A model generated the notes under the pieces. It was not told where the DNA came from, did no database searches, and saw only the letters and a list, made by a program, of their open reading frames with translations. Shown one piece after another: positions 33,861 through 42,043 of a stretch of 62,864 bases of DNA (position 1 is the first letter of the stretch; every line of letters begins with the position of its first letter). The translations under genes and the position numbers were made by a program. Source of the DNA: an uncultured Sphingomonas sp. (GTDB lineage: Bacteria; Pseudomonadota; Alphaproteobacteria; Sphingomonadales; Sphingomonadaceae); NCBI GenBank assembly GCA_913774925.1, contig CAJYKB010000052.1:1-62864 (forward strand), written 5' to 3'.

Positions 33861-35150
33861 TCAGGCGGCCTGCTTCAGGTGCTTGACGGCGGCCTGATCG
33901 AGCAGGCGACCGTCGTAGCGGATGATCCCCGCCATCCCGACCTTCGGCCAGAAGCGCTCGCGCACGGTTCCGATCAGCGGCGAGCCGACCTTGCGGACGG
34001 TGTAGCGGCTGTGATCGCCAAACAGCACCGAGCGGGCGCCCGCCGCCATCGCCGGGACGTCATCGTTGACGCTGTACGGCTTGCCCAGGATCACGTCGGG
34101 GGCGTTGGCGCGGATATCGCCCAGCTGCCACAGGAAGTTGCCCTGGCCGTCCTTCAGCTTGCGGATCGCCGCGAGCGTCGTGTCGGCGAACTGCCAGCGG
34201 CACTGCGGCGAACGACGGTACGCCTGGTTCACCGAATGCTGGAGGTTGATCAGCTCGTCGGCGACGATCGCGCCTTGGCCGACAGCGGTCACGCCGAGAG
34301 CGGAAGCCGGAACGATGCCCTGCGGCTCATTCACGCCGGAACCGATCGTCAGCTTGGCATTGGCGCCGCGACCACAGCGCTCGCCGATCTTGCGGGCCAG
34401 AAACTCTTCGACGTTGAACGCCGAGTCCTGCAGCAGCTCGAAGCTGAGCTTCACCCACGGCGTTGCGAAGACAAAGGCGCTGAGCGTCGCCATGCCGAAC
34501 ACCAGATCACCCGAGCCGTCATCGGTCAGATCGTTGCCCTCGGCCAGACCAGCGGTCGACTTGGCCGTATCATCGTTGGTGGGCAGGTCGTACGGGTTGC
34601 CGCCGCTCGTGACCATTTCGTCGGTCACGGTCGGGTCGTACATCGGACCCCAGTCCTTCATCACCTCAATGATGCGGCTCGCCAGCTGACGCGGCACGGT
34701 GTAGCCGCCGGCCGCAGGCGTGCCAGCCGTCTGCGTACGGTTTTCGACATAGCCGCGGCGCAGGCGCTCGCGCTGCTCGCGCTCCAGGCCCGACACATCG
34801 CCGCCCTGCGCCATCATGGCGTAGAACGCGTCGCGATATTCCGTCTGGCTGCGACCTTCATCCGTGTCCTCGCCGGCGTCGTTGCCGTCATGGCTGCGAA
34901 CCTCGCGATCGCCGCCGTTCGGGCGCATGCGCTCGCGGCGCTCCGCCTCGGCCTTCTCGGCCGCGACCATGCGCTCCTCGCGCGCGATCGCGGCGTCGGC
35001 CTTGTCGAGATCCTTCATGAAATTGTCGTGGCGCTGCTCCAGCTCCGCGGTGCGCGCCGCATCGGTGTTCGCGTCGATCTCGGTGAGCGCTTCGCGGGCC
35101 TGCGTGACCAGGCGGCCGCGCTGCTCGTGCAGCTCGGTCAAAGTCGGCAT
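33861..35150 (-). CDS. HK97-family major capsid protein
   Basis: A 429-residue protein. Residues 1-100 are a coiled-coil delta (scaffolding) domain (ELHEQRGRLVTQAREALTEI) ending in a Gly/Asp-rich linker. The HK97 fold follows: GGYTVPRQLASRIIEVMKDW, FVFATPWVKLSFELLQDSAF (P domain), and the end ERFWPKVGMAGIIRYDGRLL. The protease gene upstream should remove the delta domain. No crosslinking residues can be called. Confidence 0.95.
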   Translation of the reverse strand: MPTLTELHEQRGRLVTQAREALTEIDANTDAARTAELEQRHDNFMKDLDKADAAIAREERMVAAEKAEAERRERMRPNGGDREVRSHDGNDAGEDTDEGRSQTEYRDAFYAMMAQGGDVSGLEREQRERLRRGYVENRTQTAGTPAAGGYTVPRQLASRIIEVMKDWGPMYDPTVTDEMVTSGGNPYDLPTNDDTAKSTAGLAEGNDLTDDGSGDLVFGMATLSAFVFATPWVKLSFELLQDSAFNVEEFLARKIGERCGRGANAKLTIGSGVNEPQGIVPASALGVTAVGQGAIVADELINLQHSVNQAYRRSPQCRWQFADTTLAAIRKLKDGQGNFLWQLGDIRANAPDVILGKPYSVNDDVPAMAAGARSVLFGDHSRYTVRKVGSPLIGTVRERFWPKVGMAGIIRYDGRLLDQAAVKHLKQAA

Positions 35151-35216
35151 GGGGTTCTCCAGGGGGATCAGACGTCGGGGAAAGCGCCGACGCGCGCCTC
35201 GGGCTGGGCCCGGTGA

Positions 35217-35825
35217 CTAGATGCGCCGCTCCAGCTGCGCCTGCCGCGCGCGCCGCGCCGCCATGCGCAGGGACGCGCCCGCGCGGTCATGCTCGCGCCG
35301 CTCGTCGCGCGCGCGCTCGAGGCTCCGCAGCGCCACCTCGGTGTCGCGATACGCCGGCGACGCGGTGTAGGTGATCTCGAACAGCGCGGCTTCGAAGATC
35401 GTGCGCTCGACGATCTGCTTCGACTCGTCCCATTCCGATCGCAGCGACAGGAAGCCGATCGACATGCCGGCGACGTCGCCGCGGCCGAGCTGGACGATCA
35501 GGTCGCGACCGTCGCTGGTGTCCGGCAGCGGGTTCTCGAAATAGAGCCCCTTGGTATCCTCGCGCAGGATCAGTGTGCCGGCATCCTTGCGGCCAATGAC
35601 GCGCCCGCTGTCGTGGCTGTGGAGCGCCAGCACGTCGCGTTCCTGGAGGGACTTGGCGAAAGCGCCGGGTGCGATCCGCTCGCGCCACATCCCGCCGATA
35701 TCAGTCCAGGTGTCGAAGAGCGCCGCATAGCCGAAGCCGGTGCGCGCATCGCCCTCATCGGAGCGCAGCTCCAGCGGGGTGATGATCGCGCGCGTCTCGC
35801 GCCCGTCAATCTTCGGTGCCGGCAT
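35217..35825 (-). CDS. HK97-family prohead protease
   Basis: A 202-residue serine protease of the HK97 U35 family. Characteristic parts: FGYAALFDTWTDIGG, ERIAPGAFAKSL, LALHSHDSGRVIGRKDAGTL with the catalytic His in LHSHD, and a GMSIGFLSLRSEWD Ser. It processes scaffold and capsid. The start overlaps the portal gene by 20 bases. Confidence 0.92.
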   Translation of the reverse strand: MPAPKIDGRETRAIITPLELRSDEGDARTGFGYAALFDTWTDIGGMWRERIAPGAFAKSLQERDVLALHSHDSGRVIGRKDAGTLILREDTKGLYFENPLPDTSDGRDLIVQLGRGDVAGMSIGFLSLRSEWDESKQIVERTIFEAALFEITYTASPAYRDTEVALRSLERARDERREHDRAGASLRMAARRARQAQLERRI

Positions 35826-37086
35826 CGGTCTTGTCCTTTTCGGGGTCGTCGAGCGGCGGTCCGCCATTGTGCCCGATCGCGGGCTGGGGCTCGGTGCCGA
35901 GCGGCACGGTCGCGCCCTGGATGTACGGCTTCGCACCGACGCCATCCGGATAGGGTTGGCGGTTATCCAGCTCGCGCGCCTCGTCGGGCGTGAACTGCGC
36001 GGTCTGGATGCCGCGCGCGATCGCCTCGATCCGCGCTTTGAAGTCGCCGCGCTGGAGCCCGTCGAGATTGTGCTTCACCTCGCGCGCGCGCCGGCGCTGG
36101 CCGAACAGCTTGAGGTTCAGCTCCTGCTCGAAAATAACGGCCCAATGCAGCACCAGGTGCTTCACCAGCTGCAGATCCTGCTGCTCGGTGTTGCTGAACG
36201 TGCCCTTCGACAGATCCTGCAGAAAGACCGGCGGGAGCCCATACAGGCGCGCGATCTCCTGAATCTGGAACAGCCGCGCCTCGGTCATCTGACCCTTGTC
36301 GGGATCGATGCCGACCGCCTTCAGCGAATGCCCAGGCGGCATGCCGAAGAAGGCGCGCCCGGCTTTGCGCGCGAGGTCGATCGCGCGCTGGATCTGCTCC
36401 TGCGCGCGCTTGAACGCCTCCGGCCCGGCGGGCAGCGGTCCCTCCAGCGCCATCGGCGGGATGCCGCCGCCTGCGAAGAAGCCGGCGGCGAAGTCGTTCA
36501 TCGCGATCGCCAGCCCAATTGCCTTGCGGCCCATATGGATCGGCCCGTACGCGGCGAGCTGGTCGCTCCGCAGCGCGAAGGTGACGTCGATCACGTCGGC
36601 CGCGGGATATTCGGTCGTGGCGTGGCGGTAGAACTTCCGCCCGTTGCGCCGAATGACCGTCGTCTGCGCCGGGTCCATCGGCCAGATCGCGACCGGCTTC
36701 ACGCCATCCCGCTCGATCCAGCTGACCCCGCGCCCGCCGGTGAACACGCCGTGCCACATATACCGACGCCAGTTGGCGGCGGTCCATTCCGGGTTCGGCG
36801 CCTCGTTCAGCAGCATGGTCAGGTCGCCGGTGTCGCGCTTCGGCTTCCCGTCGACGTCGCGGTACGCGTGGAGCGGCAGCGTCCCCATCATGCGCTCGAG
36901 GAAGTTGACCGCGTCGAAGACCGCGGGGACCTCCAGCGCCGTCTCGACCGTGACGCGCGGCAGCGACACGGTGTTGGTGCCATAGCCGAGGAAGGTCGCC
37001 CATTCCTCCCATGGGGCGGAGGACGCGATCATATCGGGGCGTTTGAACGACCGCGTCTCGCGCGCGCCGAAGGGCCAAAGCCTCAT
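35806..37086 (-). CDS. Phage portal protein (HK97 family)
   Basis: A 426-residue protein starting at the ATG at 37086, overlapping the terminase stop (ATGA). Portal features: VPAVFDAVNFLERMMGTLPL, WTAANWRRYMWHGVFTGGRG and the stem-loop region FFAGGGIPP. DNA passes through its dodecameric ring. The C-terminal tail contains AIGHNGGPPLDDPEKD, a short motif also present inside the terminase (see findings). Family is clear. Confidence 0.93.
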   Translation of the reverse strand: MRLWPFGARETRSFKRPDMIASSAPWEEWATFLGYGTNTVSLPRVTVETALEVPAVFDAVNFLERMMGTLPLHAYRDVDGKPKRDTGDLTMLLNEAPNPEWTAANWRRYMWHGVFTGGRGVSWIERDGVKPVAIWPMDPAQTTVIRRNGRKFYRHATTEYPAADVIDVTFALRSDQLAAYGPIHMGRKAIGLAIAMNDFAAGFFAGGGIPPMALEGPLPAGPEAFKRAQEQIQRAIDLARKAGRAFFGMPPGHSLKAVGIDPDKGQMTEARLFQIQEIARLYGLPPVFLQDLSKGTFSNTEQQDLQLVKHLVLHWAVIFEQELNLKLFGQRRRAREVKHNLDGLQRGDFKARIEAIARGIQTAQFTPDEARELDNRQPYPDGVGAKPYIQGATVPLGTEPQPAIGHNGGPPLDDPEKDKTDAGTED

Positions 37087-38861
37087 TCCGCGCCCACCAT
37101 GTCGTAGTCGGGATTGTCGAAGGGCGAAGCTGGCATCGCATCCTCCTCCTTCGAAAGGGCCACACAGAGCGCCGCGATCAGCGCCACGGGATTGTCGATC
37201 TTCGCCTCGATCCGCGGCTTGCGCGGATAGACGTTGTCCTTGGCGTCCAGCTGGGCGACGACGTTGGCGACCTGCCACTCCATCACCGGGCACCCGGCGT
37301 GCCGGATCAGCTCGGCCTTCATGAAGGCGTCGAGCTGCTTCATCGGATCGCTGAAATTCAGGACGTTGGGGCGGACTTCCAGAACCGGCGCGCCTGCCTT
37401 GACGAGGCGGTTGATGAGCATGGTGGCTTGCGCCGGATCGTAGGCGATCGTCTCGACGTCGAAGAGCGCGCGCGCTTCCTCGATCGCGATCTCGATCTCC
37501 TCGAAATCGGTGATGTTGCCTTCGTTGACGTCGAGCAGCCCCTGCGCGTCCCAGCCCTGGTACGCGCTGACGTCCTCCACCGCCTTGGTGGGCAGGAAGT
37601 ACCGACCGAGCCGGATGAACGGATCATCCTTCGTCGGGCGATCGCTGATCGGGTAGAACAGATATTCGATCGCGGCGATGTCGACCTTCGAAGCGAGGTC
37701 GAGGCTGATGATGCACCGCCGGCCGGCGAACCGCTCCAAGGTCGCAGCATCGACGAATCGGACGGGAATGGAGACATCGGTACAGCGCCGCCACGCCTCG
37801 ATGTCGAAATAGGCCCGCTTCGCCGCGACCCAGAGGTTGAGGTGCTTCGTCTTGAAGATCGCGCGCTTGCGCGGGGTGGCGATCGCGTCGCGCTGGCGGG
37901 CGAGGAGATATTCCAGCCCGACCGACACGCCGATGTTGGGATTGGCCTTCCGGAGCGCCGCCTCGGTGCGCCAGTCGTCGTCCTCGTCAATCGAATATTC
38001 CGCGAAGAACGTGTCATCCTCGAGCGGTGGTCCGCCATTGTGCCCGATGCCGGCGAGCCGCTCGCGCTGCTCCAGGATCATCGCGTAGCATGGACCGCCC
38101 AGGTTCTCGCCGGCGGTCGTGATGAGCAGCTGGAGCGGCTGGTCGCGTGCGCCCATGCCGGTGATCATCGTGTCGACCTGGGCGTCGTCGGCGTGCTCGT
38201 GATACTCGTCGTGGATCGAGCAGCTCGGCGACTGCCCGTCCCCGGGGTCGCCGATGATCGTCTCCATCCGCGAGCCGTCGTCGGGACGGTGCAGCTGCTT
38301 GGCGAGCAGCTCGATCCCGAACTTCCGCTTCAGCGACGGCAACCGCTGGACCATCAGGCGCGCGGGGCGGAAGACCTCCCACGCCTGCTTCTCGTTGGTC
38401 GCCCCCGAATAGACCTCGGCGCCGTACTCGTCGTCGGCGCACAGCATGTAGAGCGCAAGGCCCGACGCGATCGCGGACTTCCCGTTCTTGCGCGGGACGA
38501 CCAGCAGCCAACGGCGAAACCGCCGGGTATCTTTCTGCGCTCCTTCCTTATGCAGCCAGCCGAAGACGACGCAGATGTTCCAGATCTGCCACGGCTCGAG
38601 CGTGAGCCGCTTCTTCTGGCGCGCCCAAGGCCCCTTCGTATGCGGCAGCCGTTCGATGAACCGACACGGCCGCGACGCCTTCGCTTCGTCGAAGCGATAG
38701 GGAAAATCATCCGAAGCGGAGCGAACCAGCTCCGAGAGGAACCGCTCGCACTGCAGGCGGATCTGCTTGCCGGCCGGCACCCGCCCGGAGATGACGTCGG
38801 CGGCATATTGCCGCGCGATCACTGGATAATCTCGCGCCGGCAGCCCGGGGGCGGTCGACAC
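37083..38861 (-). CDS. Terminase large subunit
   Basis: A 592-residue ATPase-nuclease that packages DNA. The ATPase part has Walker A VVPRKNGKSA near residue 122 and a Walker B region CSIHDEYHE near 220. The nuclease part includes RCIISLDLASKVD near 395 and later acidic residues. A GIGHNGGPPLEDDTFF loop is inserted between the two. It is of the HK97 type, consistent with the HNH gene and cos packaging. Confidence 0.94.
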   Translation of the reverse strand: MSTAPGLPARDYPVIARQYAADVISGRVPAGKQIRLQCERFLSELVRSASDDFPYRFDEAKASRPCRFIERLPHTKGPWARQKKRLTLEPWQIWNICVVFGWLHKEGAQKDTRRFRRWLLVVPRKNGKSAIASGLALYMLCADDEYGAEVYSGATNEKQAWEVFRPARLMVQRLPSLKRKFGIELLAKQLHRPDDGSRMETIIGDPGDGQSPSCSIHDEYHEHADDAQVDTMITGMGARDQPLQLLITTAGENLGGPCYAMILEQRERLAGIGHNGGPPLEDDTFFAEYSIDEDDDWRTEAALRKANPNIGVSVGLEYLLARQRDAIATPRKRAIFKTKHLNLWVAAKRAYFDIEAWRRCTDVSIPVRFVDAATLERFAGRRCIISLDLASKVDIAAIEYLFYPISDRPTKDDPFIRLGRYFLPTKAVEDVSAYQGWDAQGLLDVNEGNITDFEEIEIAIEEARALFDVETIAYDPAQATMLINRLVKAGAPVLEVRPNVLNFSDPMKQLDAFMKAELIRHAGCPVMEWQVANVVAQLDAKDNVYPRKPRIEAKIDNPVALIAALCVALSKEEDAMPASPFDNPDYDMVGAE

Positions 38862-38864
38862 GGC

Positions 38865-39356
38865 TTAGAAATCGTCGAATTCGTTCGCCGCGTCCTTCTT
38901 GCCGCTCGCGAGCTTCATGGCGGCCGATGGGCTGAGCATCAGCTCCCCCAGCAGCGATTGGGCGTGTCGCATCGCCTCCGACAGCATCGCGACCTCCGGC
39001 CGCGCGCGGATCATCTCCGTCACCACCTGCTGCCCGTCGACCTTGCGCACCGTCGTGCTGGTGCAGGTGTCGCCCGTCATCTCCAGCACCGCCTGCCAGC
39101 GCTGGATCTGCTCCTGCCGTTGCGCGAGCAGCGCGACGATCTGCGCGAACTGCGGTTCGGCCCGCCCCTGCTGGGCCAGCATGCCGGCGATGTCGCGGAA
39201 ATGCAGCTGCGCCAGGTCAGACAGATGCAGCGGCACGATCAGCCCACCGACGTCGGGCTGCATCACGCGCGCGCGCTCGGCCGCGGTCATCGCCAGCGCC
39301 GGCGACTTGCGCTTACGCCCTGCACCAGGACGAGGACCACCGCTCGCCATGGCCAT
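38865..39356 (-). CDS. Terminase small subunit (P27-like)
   Basis: A 163-residue protein immediately ahead of the large subunit. It begins with a basic GGPRPGAGRKRKSPALAMT segment and is followed by helices. The family recognises the packaging site. Placement beside the candidate cos region and HNH gene supports the call; the sequence is typical but not strongly conserved. Confidence 0.78.
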   Translation of the reverse strand: MAMASGGPRPGAGRKRKSPALAMTAAERARVMQPDVGGLIVPLHLSDLAQLHFRDIAGMLAQQGRAEPQFAQIVALLAQRQEQIQRWQAVLEMTGDTCTSTTVRKVDGQQVVTEMIRARPEVAMLSEAMRHAQSLLGELMLSPSAAMKLASGKKDAANEFDDF

Positions 39357-39479
39357 CTCCCGCAGGGATCATTTTAGGTTTGAATTCGCCCACGCAAGAA
39401 TCTCGTTGAGCTGCGGTGTCCGGCCAGGCGCGACCCCCGAGATGCCCCCTCCCCCCCGGGGGGGCGGCCGGGGGGCGGG
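39357..39479. other. Candidate cos/packaging region
   Basis: This 123-base gap between the HNH nuclease and the small terminase contains a 14-bp palindrome of seven C then seven G (39451-39464), followed by another G/C-rich run. In HK97-type phages with an HNH gene, cos lies exactly here. No direct proof of cleavage. Confidence 0.5.
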
Positions 39480-39785
39480 TCAGGCCCGCCGCGCCCGGTC
39501 CTCGGCCTTCGTCTTCGCCGCGTGGCAGAGGCTGCACAGGCCCTGCTTGTTGCGGCGCTCGTCACTGCCGCCGGCGCTGAGCGGCACGATGTGGTCGACC
39601 TCCTCGGTCGGGCTCTCCACGTTGCGCTTCAGGCAAAGCCGGCAGAGCGGCTCCTCGGCGATGACCTGCGCGCGATCGCGCTGCCCGGCACGCCCACGCT
39701 TGCGCCGATCGGGCTGACCAACAGGGCGGGCCCAAGCCTTCCTTCTCTCGCGCTGGCCGCCCAGCACGGGCGGCTGCCACGGCAC
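39480..39785 (-). CDS. HNH endonuclease of the packaging module
   Basis: A 101-residue protein with CRLCLKRNVESPTEEVDHIV, then PLSAGGSDERRNKQGLCSLC and HAAKT: the two CxxC zinc pairs and the D-H..N..H of the HNH (beta-beta-alpha-metal) motif are all present. Phage HNH proteins in this position help the terminase nick cos DNA. Start ATG at 39785. Confidence 0.9.
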   Translation of the reverse strand: MPWQPPVLGGQRERRKAWARPVGQPDRRKRGRAGQRDRAQVIAEEPLCRLCLKRNVESPTEEVDHIVPLSAGGSDERRNKQGLCSLCHAAKTKAEDRARRA

Positions 39786-39787
39786 GA

Positions 39788-40426
39788 TCAGGCCGCCGCG
39801 ATATCAATCGGGATGGCGCGCCACGCGCCATCGGCCGTGTCGCGGTGGTAGAAGCGGATGTAGGACCGCGAGCCGATGACCCGCATGCTGTCGCGGATCG
39901 CGTCCATGGCGCGCTTCCAGCGCGGGTCGGTGATGTCCGCGCGCATCAGCATCAGCAGCTCGGCGCGGTTGATCTGGCCCTGCTTGTCGACCGAGAAGAC
40001 GCGGTTGACGAGGGCCCGCAGCTCCACCCCGCCGGTCGCTGCCCACTCGGACAAGCATTCGTCGATCAGCGCCTTCGCGGCCTGCAGCTCGGGTCCGAAT
40101 TCGATCAGGTCGGCAACCTGCACCTGCACCTTGCCGCAGCCGTCGAAGGTGGTCAGCGTGACATTGCCCTTCGTGCCGCCCAGGACGGTGCCATAGTCCT
40201 GCGCCAGCAGCGCCTGGAAGGCCGCGACGCGCTCGAATGCCCCGCCTTTGAAGGCTCGGATGCAGCCAGCCAGCTCGGTCGCCGCGAGAAGCATCGCCCG
40301 GACCGCCTCGTCCATCAACAGGTCAGTGGCCTTCACGGTCGCGAGCGGCACCAGCGCGCCTTTGGCGTCGCGAATGTGCGGCGTGCCGGCGACGTCGATC
40401 GAGGCGGGATGCTGGCGCTCGGTCAT
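39788..40426 (-). CDS. DUF3164-family phage protein
   Basis: A 212-residue protein. The sequence VATDLLMDEAVRAMLLAATE near residue 30, GGTKGNVTLTTFDGCGKVQV and RVFSVDKQGQINRAELLMLM match the DUF3164 family found in Mu-like and other phages near early/replication genes. Function unknown. The start overlaps that of the small gene at 40423-40572. Confidence 0.82.
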   Translation of the reverse strand: MTERQHPASIDVAGTPHIRDAKGALVPLATVKATDLLMDEAVRAMLLAATELAGCIRAFKGGAFERVAAFQALLAQDYGTVLGGTKGNVTLTTFDGCGKVQVQVADLIEFGPELQAAKALIDECLSEWAATGGVELRALVNRVFSVDKQGQINRAELLMLMRADITDPRWKRAMDAIRDSMRVIGSRSYIRFYHRDTADGAWRAIPIDIAAA

Positions 40427-40572
40427 GCGGCGTTCCTCTGGGTCGCCGCATCGAGGGCGCGGCGCAGGCGCTGCTCAATCTCGCGGATCATGCTGACGGG
40501 GATGCCCACCAGCGCGGTGTCGGGATGTCCCGCCTCGGTGATGCGGCGCAGCTGGTCGAGATCGATCGCCAT
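40423..40572 (-). CDS. Small hypothetical protein
   Basis: A 49-residue protein, MAIDLDQLRRITEAGHPDTA then a helix EIEQRLRRAL. Start ATG at 40572 overlaps the upstream stop, and its stop overlaps the DUF3164 start (ATGA), so it is in a chain of coupled genes. No family recognised. Confidence 0.55.
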   Translation of the reverse strand: MAIDLDQLRRITEAGHPDTALVGIPVSMIREIEQRLRRALDAATQRNAA

Positions 40573-40868
40573 CAGAAGAGCGCCTGTAGGCCGTCCTGCG
40601 AAACACGCAGCGGCGGATTGACGAGCGCGGGTCGGGCGCTCTGCCCGCGGAAGGCGGCGACGATGTCGCGCGCGATCTCCTGCGCGTCGTGCTCGAGGCG
40701 ATTGAACTCGTGCGGGGGAAGCGGGCCCAGCCCCGCCCGGTGGACCAGGGCGTCGAACCGCGGGGTAACGCGGTCCAGCTGGTCGATCACGTTCGGGCGC
40801 GGCTGGGGGGACGACAGCTGGAATGTCGGCGCTTCGGCCGGACGGGCGGAGGACATCGATGCGGACAT
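40572..40868 (-). CDS. Hypothetical phage protein
   Basis: A 98-residue soluble helical protein in the leftward operon. The ATG at 40868 is preceded by GGAGGG; a longer frame from 41003 would run through the hairpin at 40974-41015 and is unlikely. Sequence of note: EFNRLEHDAQEIARDIVAAF. No family recognised. Confidence 0.55.
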   Translation of the reverse strand: MSASMSSARPAEAPTFQLSSPQPRPNVIDQLDRVTPRFDALVHRAGLGPLPPHEFNRLEHDAQEIARDIVAAFRGQSARPALVNPPLRVSQDGLQALF

Positions 40869-40973
40869 GCGGCCCTCCGAAAGCGACGACGCCGGCGGCT
40901 CCAAGGGGGGCGGAGCGACCGGCGTCGGGCACAGCTGTGGCGGGGTCGGAATTGCCGTCTGCGTGACCGAATT

Positions 40974-41015
40974 GCACCCTGACCTTGTGGGCACTGACCA
41001 CAAGGTCAGGGGTGC
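40974..41015. repeat. Long hairpin between two leftward genes
   Basis: A nearly perfect 17-bp inverted repeat (arm GCACCCTGACCTTGTGG with one extra G opposite) around a 7-base loop. The core TGACCTTGTGGGCAC recurs at 41673-41687. It follows the gene at 41020 at once, so it may be an attenuator or operator; no T tract. Confidence 0.6.
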
Positions 41016-41019
41016 GCCG

Positions 41020-41616
41020 TCAGCGTCGTCCCCATCGATCCAGCGCCGCGACCAGCACCGCGCTCGCCCGGCGGTTGGACATGCGCCAGCGCCGCGCCGC
41101 GAGCGTCACGCCCATGTCGTCGACGATGATCGCCAGCAGCATAGCGGCGTGCGGCGCGCACGCAGCGCGCCAATCGGTATAGGTGCGCTCCAGGATCACG
41201 CGCGCGATCCGCTCGGCCGAGGCGGCATGCGGCCCGCCGCCGGTGCTGCGCGGCTCCAGCTTCGCGGTGCGAACGGCGACATCGGCTGTGATGAGATGGT
41301 GCGCAGCGGCGATGCGCTCGGCCGCCGCCATCTGGTGCGCGTCGATCGCGCCGGTCGCGTGTAGCCGCGCCAGCGCGCCTTCGCGCCGTGCCTCGGCCGC
41401 CGCATGCTCATGCGTTTCCGGCGTGCCCTGCGCCTTGTGCGACCAGCGCTCGCGCAACTGTACGCGCTCCTCGATCCCCGGCGCGAGCTGGATCGGGGCT
41501 GCCGCCTTCGTGCGCTTCCGCCGCGCCGTAACCTTGTGCTTCGGCCGCGGCGCACCGTGCACCAGGTGAGCGACTCGTTGCCGCTCGCGCAGCGCGCTAT
41601 CCGTCAGATCCTGCAT
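41020..41616 (-). CDS. Hypothetical phage regulator-like protein
   Basis: A 198-residue basic protein with an N-terminal charged region (KHKVTARRKRTKAAAP) and a C-terminal helix-rich part ending DDMGVTLAARRWRMSNRRAS, which looks like a helix-turn-helix. GGGGGTG precedes the ATG at 41616. It overlaps the LexA-like gene by 20 bases. Possibly a late-gene regulator; not recognised. Confidence 0.5.
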   Translation of the reverse strand: MQDLTDSALRERQRVAHLVHGAPRPKHKVTARRKRTKAAAPIQLAPGIEERVQLRERWSHKAQGTPETHEHAAAEARREGALARLHATGAIDAHQMAAAERIAAAHHLITADVAVRTAKLEPRSTGGGPHAASAERIARVILERTYTDWRAACAPHAAMLLAIIVDDMGVTLAARRWRMSNRRASAVLVAALDRWGRR

Positions 41617-42007
41617 GGTCACCCCCGTCGTCAGGGTCGGCGATATGCTCCAGGATCGCGACCAGCGGCAGATGACCTTGTGGGCACGCCCCGACCATGA
41701 CGTCGCGGTCGACGGTCCATCCGTCCTGGCGCAGCCGATCAATGACGAGTTGGTCGAACAGGCCGGGGATGCTGATAGCGCGCTGCGCGCCCGGCGCGCG
41801 CTCGATCGCGCGCTCCTTCGCGAGCCGGTGCACCAGCGCCTTCGCCCGCGTCGGTCCGACGCCGAGGTTTGCCGCGATCTCGCCGATCGACGGGCTGATG
41901 CCGGTGCGCGTCAGGTACGCGGCAATGAACGCGAGCGCCTGATCCTTACGCGTCGGCCGTTCCACCGCGACGATCGCGGCGGACGGATAATGTGGCGGCA
42001 ACCCCAT
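41597..42007 (-). CDS. LexA-type winged-helix DNA-binding protein without peptidase
   Basis: A 136-residue protein. Residues about 18-80 read like the LexA DNA-binding domain (RKDQALAFIAAYLTRTGISP, SIGEIAANLGVGPTRAKALV, then HRLAKERAIERAPGAQRAI). The C-terminal S24 peptidase domain of LexA/CI is missing; instead there is a short Cys-Pro stretch (VGACPQGHLPL). It may repress or activate phage genes without RecA-driven cleavage. Confidence 0.7.
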   Translation of the reverse strand: MGLPPHYPSAAIVAVERPTRKDQALAFIAAYLTRTGISPSIGEIAANLGVGPTRAKALVHRLAKERAIERAPGAQRAISIPGLFDQLVIDRLRQDGWTVDRDVMVGACPQGHLPLVAILEHIADPDDGGDHAGSDG

Positions 42008-42043
42008 GTTTTCGCGATGCTCCCCGTGAGAACATAGGTGAAA

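Noticed and set aside
33540..35216. A 558-codon plus-strand frame over the capsid gene
   Set aside because: Antisense shadow of the HK97 capsid gene with no recognisable domain.
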